This document shows positions 7,638 through 16,119 of a DNA stretch of 64,000 bases, piece after piece. The position numbers and the translations under genes were made by a program. The notes beneath the pieces were generated by a model. That model made no database searches. It was not told the DNA's origin and saw only the letters and a list, made by a program, of their open reading frames with translations. How positions within the stretch are numbered: the first letter of the stretch is position 1; each line of letters starts with the position of its first letter. Origin of the DNA: Phenylobacterium sp. Its GTDB lineage: Bacteria > Pseudomonadota > Alphaproteobacteria > Caulobacterales > Caulobacteraceae. The stretch covers positions 1 through 64,000 of the forward strand of contig JADCAS010000017.1 in assembly GCA_020401865.1 (NCBI GenBank). Direction: 5' to 3'.

Positions 7638-9171
7638 TACGACCGACTTCCTCGAAAAGGACAAGGCGAACCGCATTCCCATCACCGGCGCTCTGATGCT
7701 GGCGACGCTGATGCACACCCTGGACAGCACGATCGCCAACGTCGCCCTGCCCCAGATGCAGGGCAGCATCTCCGCCTCGCCCGAGCAACTGACCTGGGTC
7801 CTGACATCCTACATCCTGGCGACGGCGGTGATGACGCCCCTTTGCGGGTGGCTCGCCATGAAGTTTGGCCGGAAGCGGATGATCGTCCTTTCGATCATCG
7901 GCTTCACGACAGCCTCGATGCTGTGCGGCATCGCCACGACCGTACCGGAGATGGTGCTCTTCCGAAGCCTGCAGGGCCTGGCCGGCGCCTCCCTGATGCC
8001 CCTCTCTCAGTCAGTGATGCTGGACGCCTATCCTCAGGCGCAGATCCCCCGGGTGATGAGCCTCTGGAGCTCGGCGGTAATCCTGGGGCCGATCCTGGGT
8101 CCCATCATCGGGGGGTGGATCACGGAACACCTGAACTGGCGGTGGGTGTTCTTCATCAACCTGCCGCTGGGCGTCATCGCCGTACTTGGGATCTCCACCT
8201 TCATGGCGGATGACCCGGGGGGACGACAACGTCCATTTGACTTCATCGGTTTCTCCGCCTTGACGGCCTTCGTCGTGGGCCTGCAGGTCATGCTGGATCG
8301 TGGGCCCAGCCAGGACTGGTGGGAGTCCCCCGAGATCTGGGTATGGCTTGCGCTCGCGCTGGCGGGCCTCTGGGTCTTCCTTGTCCAGTCGACGACAGCG
8401 CGTCATCCCTTCTTCCACCGAGACCTCGCGCGCGACGTGAACTTCGTCGGCACGACGGTTTTCAGTTTCTTTGTCGGCGTGCTGTTCTTTTCAACGAGCG
8501 CCCTGCTGCCGGTCCTGATGCAGAATCTGCTCGGCTACTCGGCCATGCAGACAGGTGAAGCAAGCGTCAGCCGCGGGATTGGCTCGCTGATCTCGTTCCT
8601 GATGGTCCCCTTCCTGATCCAGAGACTCGGGGCGAGGCGGGTTCTCTTCATTGGTACGGTCCTGAGCGTCACCTCTCTCTGGGCGATGGCAGGTTTCGAC
8701 CTGTCGATGACAGACCGACCCATCATCATCAGCGGATTCATCCAGGGCGCCGGCATGGGGCTGCTCTTTGCGCCCTTGAGCACGCTGGCCTATGTGACCC
8801 TCAGTCCTGTGCACAGAGTGGAGGGCACCATCCTGTCGACCATGGCGCGTAGCATGGGGTCGGCGATCGGCATCTCCATCGTTCAGGCCATGGTCCTGCG
8901 GAACAGCGCCCTGGCGCACAGCGAGCTCTCGTCCCGCATGGACCCTTCCAACCCATTGCTCAATGATGTGATCCCCATTCCCGGAGCCCTTACGACGACC
9001 GAGGGCCTGGCGCAGCTCAACGGAGAAGTGACCCGTCAGGCCATGATGATCGGCTATGTCGACATCTTCAGCTGGATGACGCTGATCACACTCGCCATGA
9101 TCCCGCTGATCCTCATCCTCAGGCCGCCGCCCCGGGCGCCCATGGAGAAAATCGACAGCGCGCCGGACTAG
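7630..9171 (+). CDS. emrB: EmrB/QacA-family (DHA2) drug:H+ antiporter
   Basis: A 513-residue major facilitator protein with about 14 membrane segments. The DHA2 signatures are clear: LDSTIANVALPQM near helix 1, the GWLAMKFGRKR loop, and LGPIIGGWITEHLNWRWVFFINLP (motif C region). It provides the proton-driven transport step of the EmrA-NodT-EmrB machine. The start overlaps the nodT stop by eight bases. The substrate is unknown; hydrophobic toxic compounds are usual. Confidence 0.9.
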   Translation: MTDTTDFLEKDKANRIPITGALMLATLMHTLDSTIANVALPQMQGSISASPEQLTWVLTSYILATAVMTPLCGWLAMKFGRKRMIVLSIIGFTTASMLCGIATTVPEMVLFRSLQGLAGASLMPLSQSVMLDAYPQAQIPRVMSLWSSAVILGPILGPIIGGWITEHLNWRWVFFINLPLGVIAVLGISTFMADDPGGRQRPFDFIGFSALTAFVVGLQVMLDRGPSQDWWESPEIWVWLALALAGLWVFLVQSTTARHPFFHRDLARDVNFVGTTVFSFFVGVLFFSTSALLPVLMQNLLGYSAMQTGEASVSRGIGSLISFLMVPFLIQRLGARRVLFIGTVLSVTSLWAMAGFDLSMTDRPIIISGFIQGAGMGLLFAPLSTLAYVTLSPVHRVEGTILSTMARSMGSAIGISIVQAMVLRNSALAHSELSSRMDPSNPLLNDVIPIPGALTTTEGLAQLNGEVTRQAMMIGYVDIFSWMTLITLAMIPLILILRPPPRAPMEKIDSAPD

Positions 9172-9230
9172 AAAATCCCGCGTAAGTCGCCATGATCACG
9201 AAAACGCCTGAGGGAGCCCAGGAAAATCAA

Positions 9231-10598
9231 ATGACAGAAACCGCAACGCCGTCGGCGGACCCCATCGTGCCGCCCGCCACGGCGACCGTGGGCGAGGCGC
9301 CCTATTCCGCCGCATACACGCGCTACGCCATGCTTCTGCTGCTTGGTATCTACACCATCAACTTCCTTGACCGGTCGATCATCAACATTCTGGCCGAACC
9401 GATCAAGAATGAGCTCAAGCTGGCCGACTGGCAGCTGGGCCTGATGAGCGGGCTCGCCTTCGCGCTCTTCTACACCGTCCTCGGAATCCCCCTCGCCCAA
9501 CTGGCCGAAAGGAAGAACCGGCCGATCATCATCGGAACCTCGGTGGCGGTCTGGTCAGGCTTCACGGCCCTTTCCGGCGCGACCACCAACTTCGTCCAGT
9601 TGGTCCTGTGCCGTATCGGCGTCGGCGTCGGCGAGGCGGGCTGTACGCCGCCCGCACACTCCCTGATCGCCGACTATGTCCCGAAGGAAAAGCGGGCCTC
9701 GGCTCTGGCCTTCTACTCGATGGGCACCCCGCTGGGCGGCCTTCTCGGTCTGGTCATGGGCGGTCTGATCGCCGATGCGTACGGATGGCGGGTCGCCTTC
9801 CTCGTCGCCGGCGTCCCGGGACTCCTGTTCGCCGCCCTCTGCTTCTTCACCCTCCGTGAGCCGCGCAAGATTCTCGCGGAACACAGCGCCCGCATCACCT
9901 CCGCCCAGGCGACCTTCCGAGAGACTCTGGCCTACCTGATGAAGAAGAAGACCTTCTGGCTGATCGCGCTCGGGGCAGCCATCAAGGCCTTCATCGGCTA
10001 TGGCCACGCCCCGTTTACGGCCAGTTTCTTCCTGCGGGTGCACAGCGAGGAGATCAGCCGCCTGGCGGCCAAGTTCGATCTGGGATCTGTAGGCTTCATG
10101 GGCCTCGCCCTTGGCCTGATGGGCGGCACCGCCGGGATCATCTCGTCCTGGCTTGGCGGACAGATCGCTGACCGGTTCGCCAAGACCGACCTTAGGGGCT
10201 ACGTCGTCGTACCCGCCATCGCCTCCCTCATCGCCGTCCCGATCTACATCATTGCGGTCAGCGTACCGTCCGCCTCAGTGGCGCTCTGGATCCTGGTCAT
10301 CAACGGCCTCCTGGGCTCGCTCTGGTACGGACCGGTCTACGCCATCGGCCAGTCCATTGTGCCGCCGCACATGCGGGCGACCGCCTCGGCCATCCTTCTC
10401 TTCGTCATCAACCTGATCGGCCTGGGCCTTGGCCCGACCGTCGTCGGGATCATCTCGGACGTGATGGCGAACGGCGTGGGCCTCGGCTCGGCCCAGGGGG
10501 TGCGCTGGGCGCTGATGATCTCCACCTGCTTCGGGGTACTGGCCTTCGCCTTCTTCTGGATCGCCCGCAAGACGATCCGGGAAGAGATGGAGTCCTGA
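9231..10598 (+). CDS. MFS transporter, spinster-like
   Basis: A major facilitator protein of about 455 residues with 12 predicted membrane segments. It has NFLDRSIINILAEPIK in helix 1, the loop AQLAERKNRP and the motif GVGEAGCTPPAHSLIADY, the pattern of spinster-like carriers common in Caulobacterales and sphingomonads. ATG at 9231 is preferred because AGGA lies about 7 bases before it; an ATG at 9192 would add 13 residues. Function is uptake or export of an unknown organic solute. It follows emrB by 60 bases but belongs to a different family and may be a separate unit; a strong hairpin follows it. Confidence 0.8.
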   Translation: MTETATPSADPIVPPATATVGEAPYSAAYTRYAMLLLLGIYTINFLDRSIINILAEPIKNELKLADWQLGLMSGLAFALFYTVLGIPLAQLAERKNRPIIIGTSVAVWSGFTALSGATTNFVQLVLCRIGVGVGEAGCTPPAHSLIADYVPKEKRASALAFYSMGTPLGGLLGLVMGGLIADAYGWRVAFLVAGVPGLLFAALCFFTLREPRKILAEHSARITSAQATFRETLAYLMKKKTFWLIALGAAIKAFIGYGHAPFTASFFLRVHSEEISRLAAKFDLGSVGFMGLALGLMGGTAGIISSWLGGQIADRFAKTDLRGYVVVPAIASLIAVPIYIIAVSVPSASVALWILVINGLLGSLWYGPVYAIGQSIVPPHMRATASAILLFVINLIGLGLGPTVVGIISDVMANGVGLGSAQGVRWALMISTCFGVLAFAFFWIARKTIREEMES

Positions 10599-10606
10599 GG
10601 CAAGGC

Positions 10607-10639
10607 GCCCTGGCGGGGGGTTCAGATCTCCGCCAGGGC
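10607..10639 (+). terminator. Rho-independent-like terminator after the MFS gene
   Basis: A perfect 10-bp stem, GCCCTGGCGG/CCGCCAGGGC, with a 13-base loop begins 8 bases after the stop codon. There is no T run, as is common for hairpin terminators in such high-GC genomes. Confidence 0.5.
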
Positions 10640-10790
10640 CCTGTCGAGGGAAAGACTTTCAGCGACGCAGAGGGCCCAGCAAGGGCCGCGACCGGGGCGC
10701 GCCGAGGGCATCGCGACCTCAAGTCCGATTGAAAGTTGACGCACCCGTCATTTTCGCCTTCCATACCGGAAGGTGAAAAGAGGAAGTCCC

Positions 10791-10985
10791 GTGAGCCGGA
10801 TCCTGCCCCTGATCTTCCAGAACCTCACATTCCTGTTCGGTATCGGGTTCCTTGCGCCGCTGATCGCCCAGGTCCTTGAACGAACGGTATCTTCAATCGG
10901 CGGCACGCCCTGGCCCCTGGCCATCGGACTGCTGGTCGGGGGGGGGTGGGGCGCCATCGCCCAGAAGACGGGCCGCTGGGTATGA
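10791..10985 (+). CDS. Small two-helix membrane protein
   Basis: A 64-residue protein starting at GTG (MSRILPLIFQNL), with AGAGGAAG about 4 bases upstream as ribosome site. Two hydrophobic stretches (about residues 8-26 and 36-52, the latter ending in a Gly-rich LLVGGGWGAI) suggest a hairpin in the inner membrane. Its TGA stop overlaps the ATG of the desaturase, so the two are translationally coupled. It could be a partner or stabilising subunit of that enzyme. No family recognised. Confidence 0.6.
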   Translation: MSRILPLIFQNLTFLFGIGFLAPLIAQVLERTVSSIGGTPWPLAIGLLVGGGWGAIAQKTGRWV

Positions 10986-11869
10986 CCGACCTGTCCGTCG
11001 AAGCCCTCCGCGCCCTGCCCGCTCAGGAGCTCAACCGACTGGAGACCGAAACGGCGGCCCGGTTCATGGGCGGCCTGCCCTGGGGATCGGTCCTCTGGGG
11101 GCTCGGGAACCTCGCGGTCTGGCTCTCGCTCTGGCCCCTGACCCTCTCAGGCCTCCTGCCCCTGTGGGCGGCCTTTCCCATCGCCACGCTCAACGTGGCC
11201 CTCTGCTACCTGCCCTCACATGAGGCCCAGCACCGGATCATCGCCCGGGAGGGCGAGCCCCTCTTCTGGTTGAACGAGCTCGTGGGCCATCTGTCGCCCC
11301 TCCCCATGCTGCTGCCCTATGGCGTCGCGCGCCTGACTCACTATGAGCACCACCTGCACGCCAACCATCCCGACCTGGACCCCGACATCCACACCAAGGC
11401 GCCGAACGCCTGGCGACACCTCCTGAACACCTTCGCCCACCGACAGCCGGGGTCGGCGACAGGCGGGAACTATGGCAAGGCGCTGGCGCGGATCGGCACG
11501 AACGAGGCCCAGAAGGCGGGGCTCGTCGCCGCCCTCTACACCCTGGCCTACCACGCCATCCTCTTCGGCCTGGCCTGGTCCGGGTTCGCCATCGAGGCCG
11601 CCCTGATCTGGTGGCTGCCCCGCATCCTGGGGACGACCTACATCCAGTTCTTCCTGAGCTGGGCGCCGCACCACCCGGCGCACGAGATGGGTCGTTACCG
11701 CGACACCCGCGCCTTCCGCAGCCGGGTCGGCAACCTGATGTCCTCAGGCATGCAGTTCCACATCCTGCACCACCTCTATCCCCGCATACCGCTGCTCAGG
11801 CACGCCAGGGCCTATGAGGCCCTGCGGCCCTTCCTGGTGGTGCGGGGCTGCCGGCTGGACGGGCTCTAG
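10982..11869 (+). CDS. Membrane fatty-acid-desaturase-family protein
   Basis: A 295-residue integral membrane di-iron enzyme of the fatty acid desaturase/carotenoid hydroxylase superfamily. The three His boxes are seen as HEAQH (80-84), HYEHHLHANH (from 120) and HILHH (260-264), with at least four hydrophobic segments between them. An additional APHHPAHE around residue 228 may add ligands. It probably introduces a double bond or hydroxyl into a lipid at the inner membrane. The substrate class cannot be told; the lack of an adjacent ferredoxin or carotenoid gene leaves both options open. ATG at 10982 overlaps the preceding small gene. Confidence 0.75.
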   Translation: MTDLSVEALRALPAQELNRLETETAARFMGGLPWGSVLWGLGNLAVWLSLWPLTLSGLLPLWAAFPIATLNVALCYLPSHEAQHRIIAREGEPLFWLNELVGHLSPLPMLLPYGVARLTHYEHHLHANHPDLDPDIHTKAPNAWRHLLNTFAHRQPGSATGGNYGKALARIGTNEAQKAGLVAALYTLAYHAILFGLAWSGFAIEAALIWWLPRILGTTYIQFFLSWAPHHPAHEMGRYRDTRAFRSRVGNLMSSGMQFHILHHLYPRIPLLRHARAYEALRPFLVVRGCRLDGL

Positions 11870-12618
11870 AGGCTGCGGGCCAGGGTGGCGGCGTCGTCCC
11901 GCCGCGACAGGGCCCACTCGCCCAGGCGACGGGCCCACCAGGCCTCTCCCCCATGCGACAGGCGTAGGCGGTGCAGGGCGCCGGTGTAGCGGTGCAGGGC
12001 GTGCTCCGCGCTGACCCCGATGGCTCCATGGACGGCGTGGGCGACGCCGGAACAGACGAGCGCGGCCTCCCCGCAGCGCAGCTTGGCGACCGCCGTGGCG
12101 GCCCCGGAAACCTCGAGCGGGGCGCCCATCAGGGCCGTCTCCGCCGCCATCCGCGCCGCCATGACCTCTTCGGCCATCACCGCGATCTGGTGCTGGATCG
12201 CCTGGAACTTGCTGATCTCGCGGCCGAACTGCCGGCGGGTCGAGGCGTGGTCCAGGGTCATGGCCTGGAGGGAGTCGATCAGGCCGGCCATGACGGCTGC
12301 GTCCGCCGCGCCGCAGAGGGCGCGGGCCGTCTCGGCCGGAACCCCGCCCGCCGCCAGCACGGGAGCCGCATCGGCGCAGGCCACGGCCTGCGGGTCGACC
12401 AGGCGGGCCAGCAGGGTCTGGACGATGGCGGGCGGCGCGGCCCTTCGCCCGGTCTCGAAGGCGAGGGGGAAGAGGCCGGAGAGGTCCAGCCCCGCCCCGC
12501 CCTCGGCCTCGGGCCGGAGAACATCGAGGAAGCCTGAGGCGGAGAGCTCAGGCCAGGGATCGGCGCCCAGGCCGTCCAGGAGCTTGCGGAAGGAATCGAG
12601 GAACAGGTCGTCGTTCAT
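11866..12618 (-). CDS. Acyl-CoA dehydrogenase, small partner subunit
   Basis: At 250 residues this is far shorter than a normal acyl-CoA dehydrogenase (about 380). It keeps the C-terminal helical FAD-contact part (TRRQFGREISKFQAIQHQIA, IGVSAEHALHRYTG) but lacks the central beta-barrel motifs. In mycobacterial steroid degradation, such short proteins form alpha2beta2 heterotetramers with a full-length partner (ChsE4-ChsE5, ChsE1-ChsE2). The full-length partner here is the gene immediately upstream, four bases away. The stop overlaps the desaturase stop from the opposite strand. A bulky CoA-thioester substrate (sterol or polyketide side chain) is the inference. Confidence 0.78.
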   Translation of the reverse strand: MNDDLFLDSFRKLLDGLGADPWPELSASGFLDVLRPEAEGGAGLDLSGLFPLAFETGRRAAPPAIVQTLLARLVDPQAVACADAAPVLAAGGVPAETARALCGAADAAVMAGLIDSLQAMTLDHASTRRQFGREISKFQAIQHQIAVMAEEVMAARMAAETALMGAPLEVSGAATAVAKLRCGEAALVCSGVAHAVHGAIGVSAEHALHRYTGALHRLRLSHGGEAWWARRLGEWALSRRDDAATLARSL

Positions 12619-12622
12619 GGCC

Positions 12623-13771
12623 TCACCTCAGTCCGAGCCCGCGGGCGATGATGCCCCGCAGGATCTCGCGCGTGCCGCCGCGCAGGGAAAAGGTCGGGCT
12701 CATGCCCGCCAGATAGTCGAGGGTGGCCAGGAGGGGGCCCGGGACCGGCCCTTCCACCGAAGCCAGGTGATCGGTGATGAGGGCCGGGATCGACTGCTCG
12801 AAGCTGGCGCCCAGGTCCTTGACCATGGAGGCCTCCACCACCGGGCTCTCCCCACGGGCGAGCTGACCGGTGACCGCCAGGGACATGTTCCGCAGGGTGG
12901 CCAGCCGCGCCAGCATCCGGCCGGCCAGCTCGGCCTCGGACTCCGTCGGACCGCCCCGGCTGCGGATGAAGTCCATCCATTCGTCGATCAGGACAGTGGA
13001 GGAGTAGAGCCGTTCGGGACCGCTGCGCTCGAAGGCGAGCTCGGCGTTGACCTGGGACCAGCCCTGCCCCTCCTGGCCGATCAGGGCGTCCTCGGGCAGG
13101 TCGACATCCTCGAAGAAGACCTCCGAGAAGTGCTCGTCACCGGCCAGGTCGCGGATCGGCCGGGCCGTCACGCCGGGGGTCTTCAGGTCGATCAGCAGCT
13201 GGGACAGGCCCGCCTGCCGGTCGTCCGGCCCGCCGCTGGTCCGCACCAGGGCGACCATGTAATGGGCCTTGTGGCCGTAGGTGGTCCAGATCTTGGAGCC
13301 GTTGAGGCGCCATCCCGTCGCGGTGCGCTCGGCCCGGGTGCGGACGCTGGCGAGGTCGGAGCCCGAGTTGGGCTCGCTCATCCCGATACAGAAGAAGGCC
13401 TCGCCCCGGCAGATGCGCGGCACGATGTCCCGGCGCTGGGCCTCGGTCCCGTAACGCAGGAGAAGCGGGGCGCTCTGCCGCTCGGCGATCCAGTGGGCCG
13501 CGACGGGCGCCCCGGCCGCCAGAAGCTCCTCGATCAGGACGAACCGGGCGAAGGGGCTGCGTCCGCCGCCGCCGAACTCCACCGGCAGGGTCAGGCCCAC
13601 CCATCCACGGGCGGCGAGGTCACGGGAGAAGTCGGCGTCGAAACCCATCCAGGTCCGCGCCCGGCGGGCCCCTGGAACACCGGCGAGGCGTTCGGCCAGG
13701 AAGGCGCGCACCTCGGCGCGGAGGGCTTCATCCTCCGGTCCGATGGCGGCGGGAACGAGGGGAGCAAGCAC
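12623..13771 (-). CDS. Acyl-CoA dehydrogenase, large subunit
   Basis: A 382-residue full-length acyl-CoA dehydrogenase. N-terminal helices are followed by the FAD-binding middle domain (FCIGMSEPNSGSDLASVRTRA and WRLNGSKIWTTYGHKA) and the C-terminal helical domain. The Glu in RSGPERLYSS is a good candidate for the catalytic base, at the helix-G position used by steroid-type and isovaleryl enzymes. It oxidises an acyl-CoA to the 2-enoyl-CoA with electrons going to ETF. The adjacent short homologue suggests a heteromeric enzyme. It heads a probable two-gene unit, with the GFA-type gene just upstream in the same direction. Confidence 0.82.
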   Translation of the reverse strand: MLAPLVPAAIGPEDEALRAEVRAFLAERLAGVPGARRARTWMGFDADFSRDLAARGWVGLTLPVEFGGGGRSPFARFVLIEELLAAGAPVAAHWIAERQSAPLLLRYGTEAQRRDIVPRICRGEAFFCIGMSEPNSGSDLASVRTRAERTATGWRLNGSKIWTTYGHKAHYMVALVRTSGGPDDRQAGLSQLLIDLKTPGVTARPIRDLAGDEHFSEVFFEDVDLPEDALIGQEGQGWSQVNAELAFERSGPERLYSSTVLIDEWMDFIRSRGGPTESEAELAGRMLARLATLRNMSLAVTGQLARGESPVVEASMVKDLGASFEQSIPALITDHLASVEGPVPGPLLATLDYLAGMSPTFSLRGGTREILRGIIARGLGLR

Positions 13772-13785
13772 GGCGTGTCTCCGGA

Positions 13786-14184
13786 TCAGGCTGAGGGCGG
13801 GTTGGTCTCGAAGCCCGGGGCGGCGAGCAAGGACTTCGACCAGGGCCGGGCGCTGCGGGTCCAGACCTGCAGGACAGGCGTCACGTCCTCGTCAGTCTCC
13901 AGGACGCCGACCTTGACCGCCACCATGCCGTTGCCAAGGCGCGAAGCCATAGGGCAACCACACTTCGGGCAGAAGCAGCGCTCCACCGATCCGCCGCTCT
14001 CGCCCTGGTCAGCGTAGACGGCGTAGCCGCCGGTCAGGCGGAAGGCGGCGCCGGGGACGATGGCGTTGACAGAGAAGGCCCCGCCGCTGGTCTTCTGGCA
14101 ATGGGTGCAGTGGCAGGCGACCGTCACCACTGGGGCGACGTCGCAGTCGAAGGCGACCTCCCCGCAAAGACACTTTCCACGCAT
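13786..14184 (-). CDS. GFA-family zinc protein
   Basis: A 132-residue protein of the GFA (glutathione-dependent formaldehyde-activating enzyme/CENP-V) family. The conserved Cys sets are KCLCGEV, CHCTHCQK and CFCPKCGCPM, which bind zinc. The ATG at 14184 places the first CxC set at the very N-terminus as in relatives; longer upstream translation has no family similarity. The name-giving activity is doubtful for many members, so the substrate is unknown. It lies 14 bases before the acyl-CoA dehydrogenase pair and may be co-transcribed. Confidence 0.78.
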   Translation of the reverse strand: MRGKCLCGEVAFDCDVAPVVTVACHCTHCQKTSGGAFSVNAIVPGAAFRLTGGYAVYADQGESGGSVERCFCPKCGCPMASRLGNGMVAVKVGVLETDEDVTPVLQVWTRSARPWSKSLLAAPGFETNPPSA

Positions 14185-14535
14185 GGCCAGACCCCCCATT
14201 CCAGCAACCCCCGCGAGGCGCCTCAGAGGATTTTGGCAGACGCCTGGCGGCCCTGCCAGTGGGTGACCAAGGGGCAGCTTGCAGGTTTCCTTCGCCGATT
14301 GACCGGGACAGAGGCCGACAAGAGCGGACACATCGTGGACCGGGGGATGATGGGGTCGGTGTCGGCGGTAGCGGTCCCGCCAAGGGCCGGAGTGACACTT
14401 TTCCGTCATCAATCTGAAGACTGGGCGTCACAGGCGCTCCCTAGAAGGACCCCACAGGGGTGTTCGGGGGGCCGGATTGGTGCGGTCGCCACGCCCCGTT
14501 TGCGCGCGAAACGTCGACACGGTGGAGACCGACCC
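14185..14535. other. Divergent non-coding region before the lipoprotein gene
   Basis: About 350 bases between divergent starts. Frames are open on both strands but show no domain and no good start. Just before the lipoprotein gene there is an inverted repeat CGTTT-N7-AAACG (14497-14513), 23 bases upstream of the ATG, which could be an operator. No convincing -35/-10 pair was found. Confidence 0.4.
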
Positions 14536-16050
14536 ATGACAGCTCTCGGAAAGCTGAGACTCCTTGCCCTGAGCGTCGCTGCGAGCGGCCTGCTGGCCGC
14601 CTGCGGCGGCGGCGGATCCAGCATCGCCTCGCCCGGCGAAGGCCAGTTCGCCACAGGGGGTACCGGCGGCGGTTCCGGCGGATCCGGCGGCTCGGGATCG
14701 GCATCGGCCGACTGCCCCACCGGCTTCATCAACCTCGGCACAATCGCCAACGGAACCCTGCGATCCTGCGGCATTCCAAGGCTGGTCACTGGCGCCCTGA
14801 CCCTGCCCTATCGCCCGGGCACGGCCTACCGGATCGACGGGAAGGTCGAGGTCGGGCAGGACCTTGGTCCCGACGCTCAGAACCCGCGGACCGGCGTCTC
14901 CTCCGGCGTTCTCACAATCGAGCCCGGGGTCGTCGTCTTCGGCGGGATCGCGGAGTATCTGGTCGTGAACCGCGGATCGCGGATGATTGCCGACGGCACC
15001 GCCTCGCGCCCGATCATCTTCACCAGCCTCAACGACCTCAACGGCGGCGCGGACCTCAAGGGCCAGTGGGGCGGAATCGTCATCGCCGGCCGGGCGCCGA
15101 TCAACCGCTGCCCGCCGACCACCACCACTTTCCCAGCCAACCCGGTCAACTGCGAGTACCGGTTCGAAGCCATCCAGACCATCAACTGGGGCGGGAACGC
15201 CGCCAACGACAACAGCGGCGTGCTCCGCTACGTGCAGGTGAAGGAAGCCGGCTACGAGGTGGCGCCCAACGAAGAGCTGAACGGCATCACCTTCGGCGGC
15301 GTCGGTAACGGCACGGTGGTCGATTTCGTGCAGGTCCATGGCGGCGCGGACGATGCGGTGGAGTTCTTCGGCGGCACAGTGAACGTGCGACGCCTGGTGC
15401 TGACCGAATGGGACGATGACGGCTTCGATACCGACGAGGGCTACACCGGCTCGGCCCAGTACATCATCAACACTTCCGATCGCCCCTCGGAAGAGGCCCG
15501 CTGCTTCGAGATCTCCGGCGCGGGCTCCACCTCCGGCGGTCTGCCCCTGCTGCGCGCCCACCCCAAGGTTTCCAACTTCGTCTGCCGCCTCGGTCTGGCG
15601 AACTCGACTTTCGACTCCCGCCAGCACCAGGGCTTGGTCCTGAACGGCGGAACCCGGGCGGACTTCCTGAACGGCGTGATCTATTCGGCCCATCCGTCCA
15701 TCCCCTGCATCGACGTGGATGGCTCTTCGACGATGACCGAACCCCGGCCGACCTTCGCCTCGGTGGCGCTGTCCTGCGGCGCCGGACCCTTCCGAACCAC
15801 GGATAACGACCAGCCCACCGGCCCTGAGACCCTGTTCAACGCCGGCCAGAACAACATCGCCACCGGCTACACCCCGACCTTCTCCCAGGGCTTCATCAAC
15901 GGGTCGAACGAGAGCGGGCGGGTCGCCGCCAATCCTATCCCGGTCTCGTCCTTCTTCCTGGCGACGACCTACATCGGCGCGGTCTCCAGCCTGAACGACA
16001 ACTGGTACGTCGGCTGGACCTGCGGCCTGGCAGGCGCGGCCTCCTGCTGA
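14536..16050 (+). CDS. Large secreted/surface lipoprotein paired with a TonB receptor
   Basis: A 504-residue lipoprotein. The signal ends LLAAC (Cys about residue 23), then a flexible Gly/Ser tract, then a body rich in Gly, Asn and beta-prone repeats such as GVLTIEPGVVVFGG, NRGSRMIADGTASRPIIFTS and VHGGADDAVEFFGGTVN. This pattern suggests a right-handed beta-helix. Eight or more Cys residues in the body could form disulphides. The gene lies directly upstream of a TonB-dependent receptor gene with an intervening hairpin, so the protein may be an outer-membrane or extracellular ligand-capture partner of that receptor. The family is seen in Caulobacterales and xanthomonads, but the function is not established. 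Confidence 0.65.
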   Translation: MTALGKLRLLALSVAASGLLAACGGGGSSIASPGEGQFATGGTGGGSGGSGGSGSASADCPTGFINLGTIANGTLRSCGIPRLVTGALTLPYRPGTAYRIDGKVEVGQDLGPDAQNPRTGVSSGVLTIEPGVVVFGGIAEYLVVNRGSRMIADGTASRPIIFTSLNDLNGGADLKGQWGGIVIAGRAPINRCPPTTTTFPANPVNCEYRFEAIQTINWGGNAANDNSGVLRYVQVKEAGYEVAPNEELNGITFGGVGNGTVVDFVQVHGGADDAVEFFGGTVNVRRLVLTEWDDDGFDTDEGYTGSAQYIINTSDRPSEEARCFEISGAGSTSGGLPLLRAHPKVSNFVCRLGLANSTFDSRQHQGLVLNGGTRADFLNGVIYSAHPSIPCIDVDGSSTMTEPRPTFASVALSCGAGPFRTTDNDQPTGPETLFNAGQNNIATGYTPTFSQGFINGSNESGRVAANPIPVSSFFLATTYIGAVSSLNDNWYVGWTCGLAGAASC

Positions 16051-16064
16051 TCCGAGAAGCGCAG

Positions 16065-16087
16065 GGCGGCGGGGAAATCCCGCCGCC
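16065..16087 (+). terminator. Strong intercistronic hairpin between lipoprotein and receptor genes
   Basis: A perfect 9-bp GC stem, GGCGGCGGG/CCCGCCGCC, with a GAAAT loop lies 15 bases after the lipoprotein stop and 33 bases before the receptor start. It may partly terminate or stabilise the upstream message, letting the lipoprotein be made in excess of the receptor. Confidence 0.55.
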
Positions 16088-16119
16088 TCCCTCATTGTCC
16101 CTTTGAAGGCCCGTTCCCG

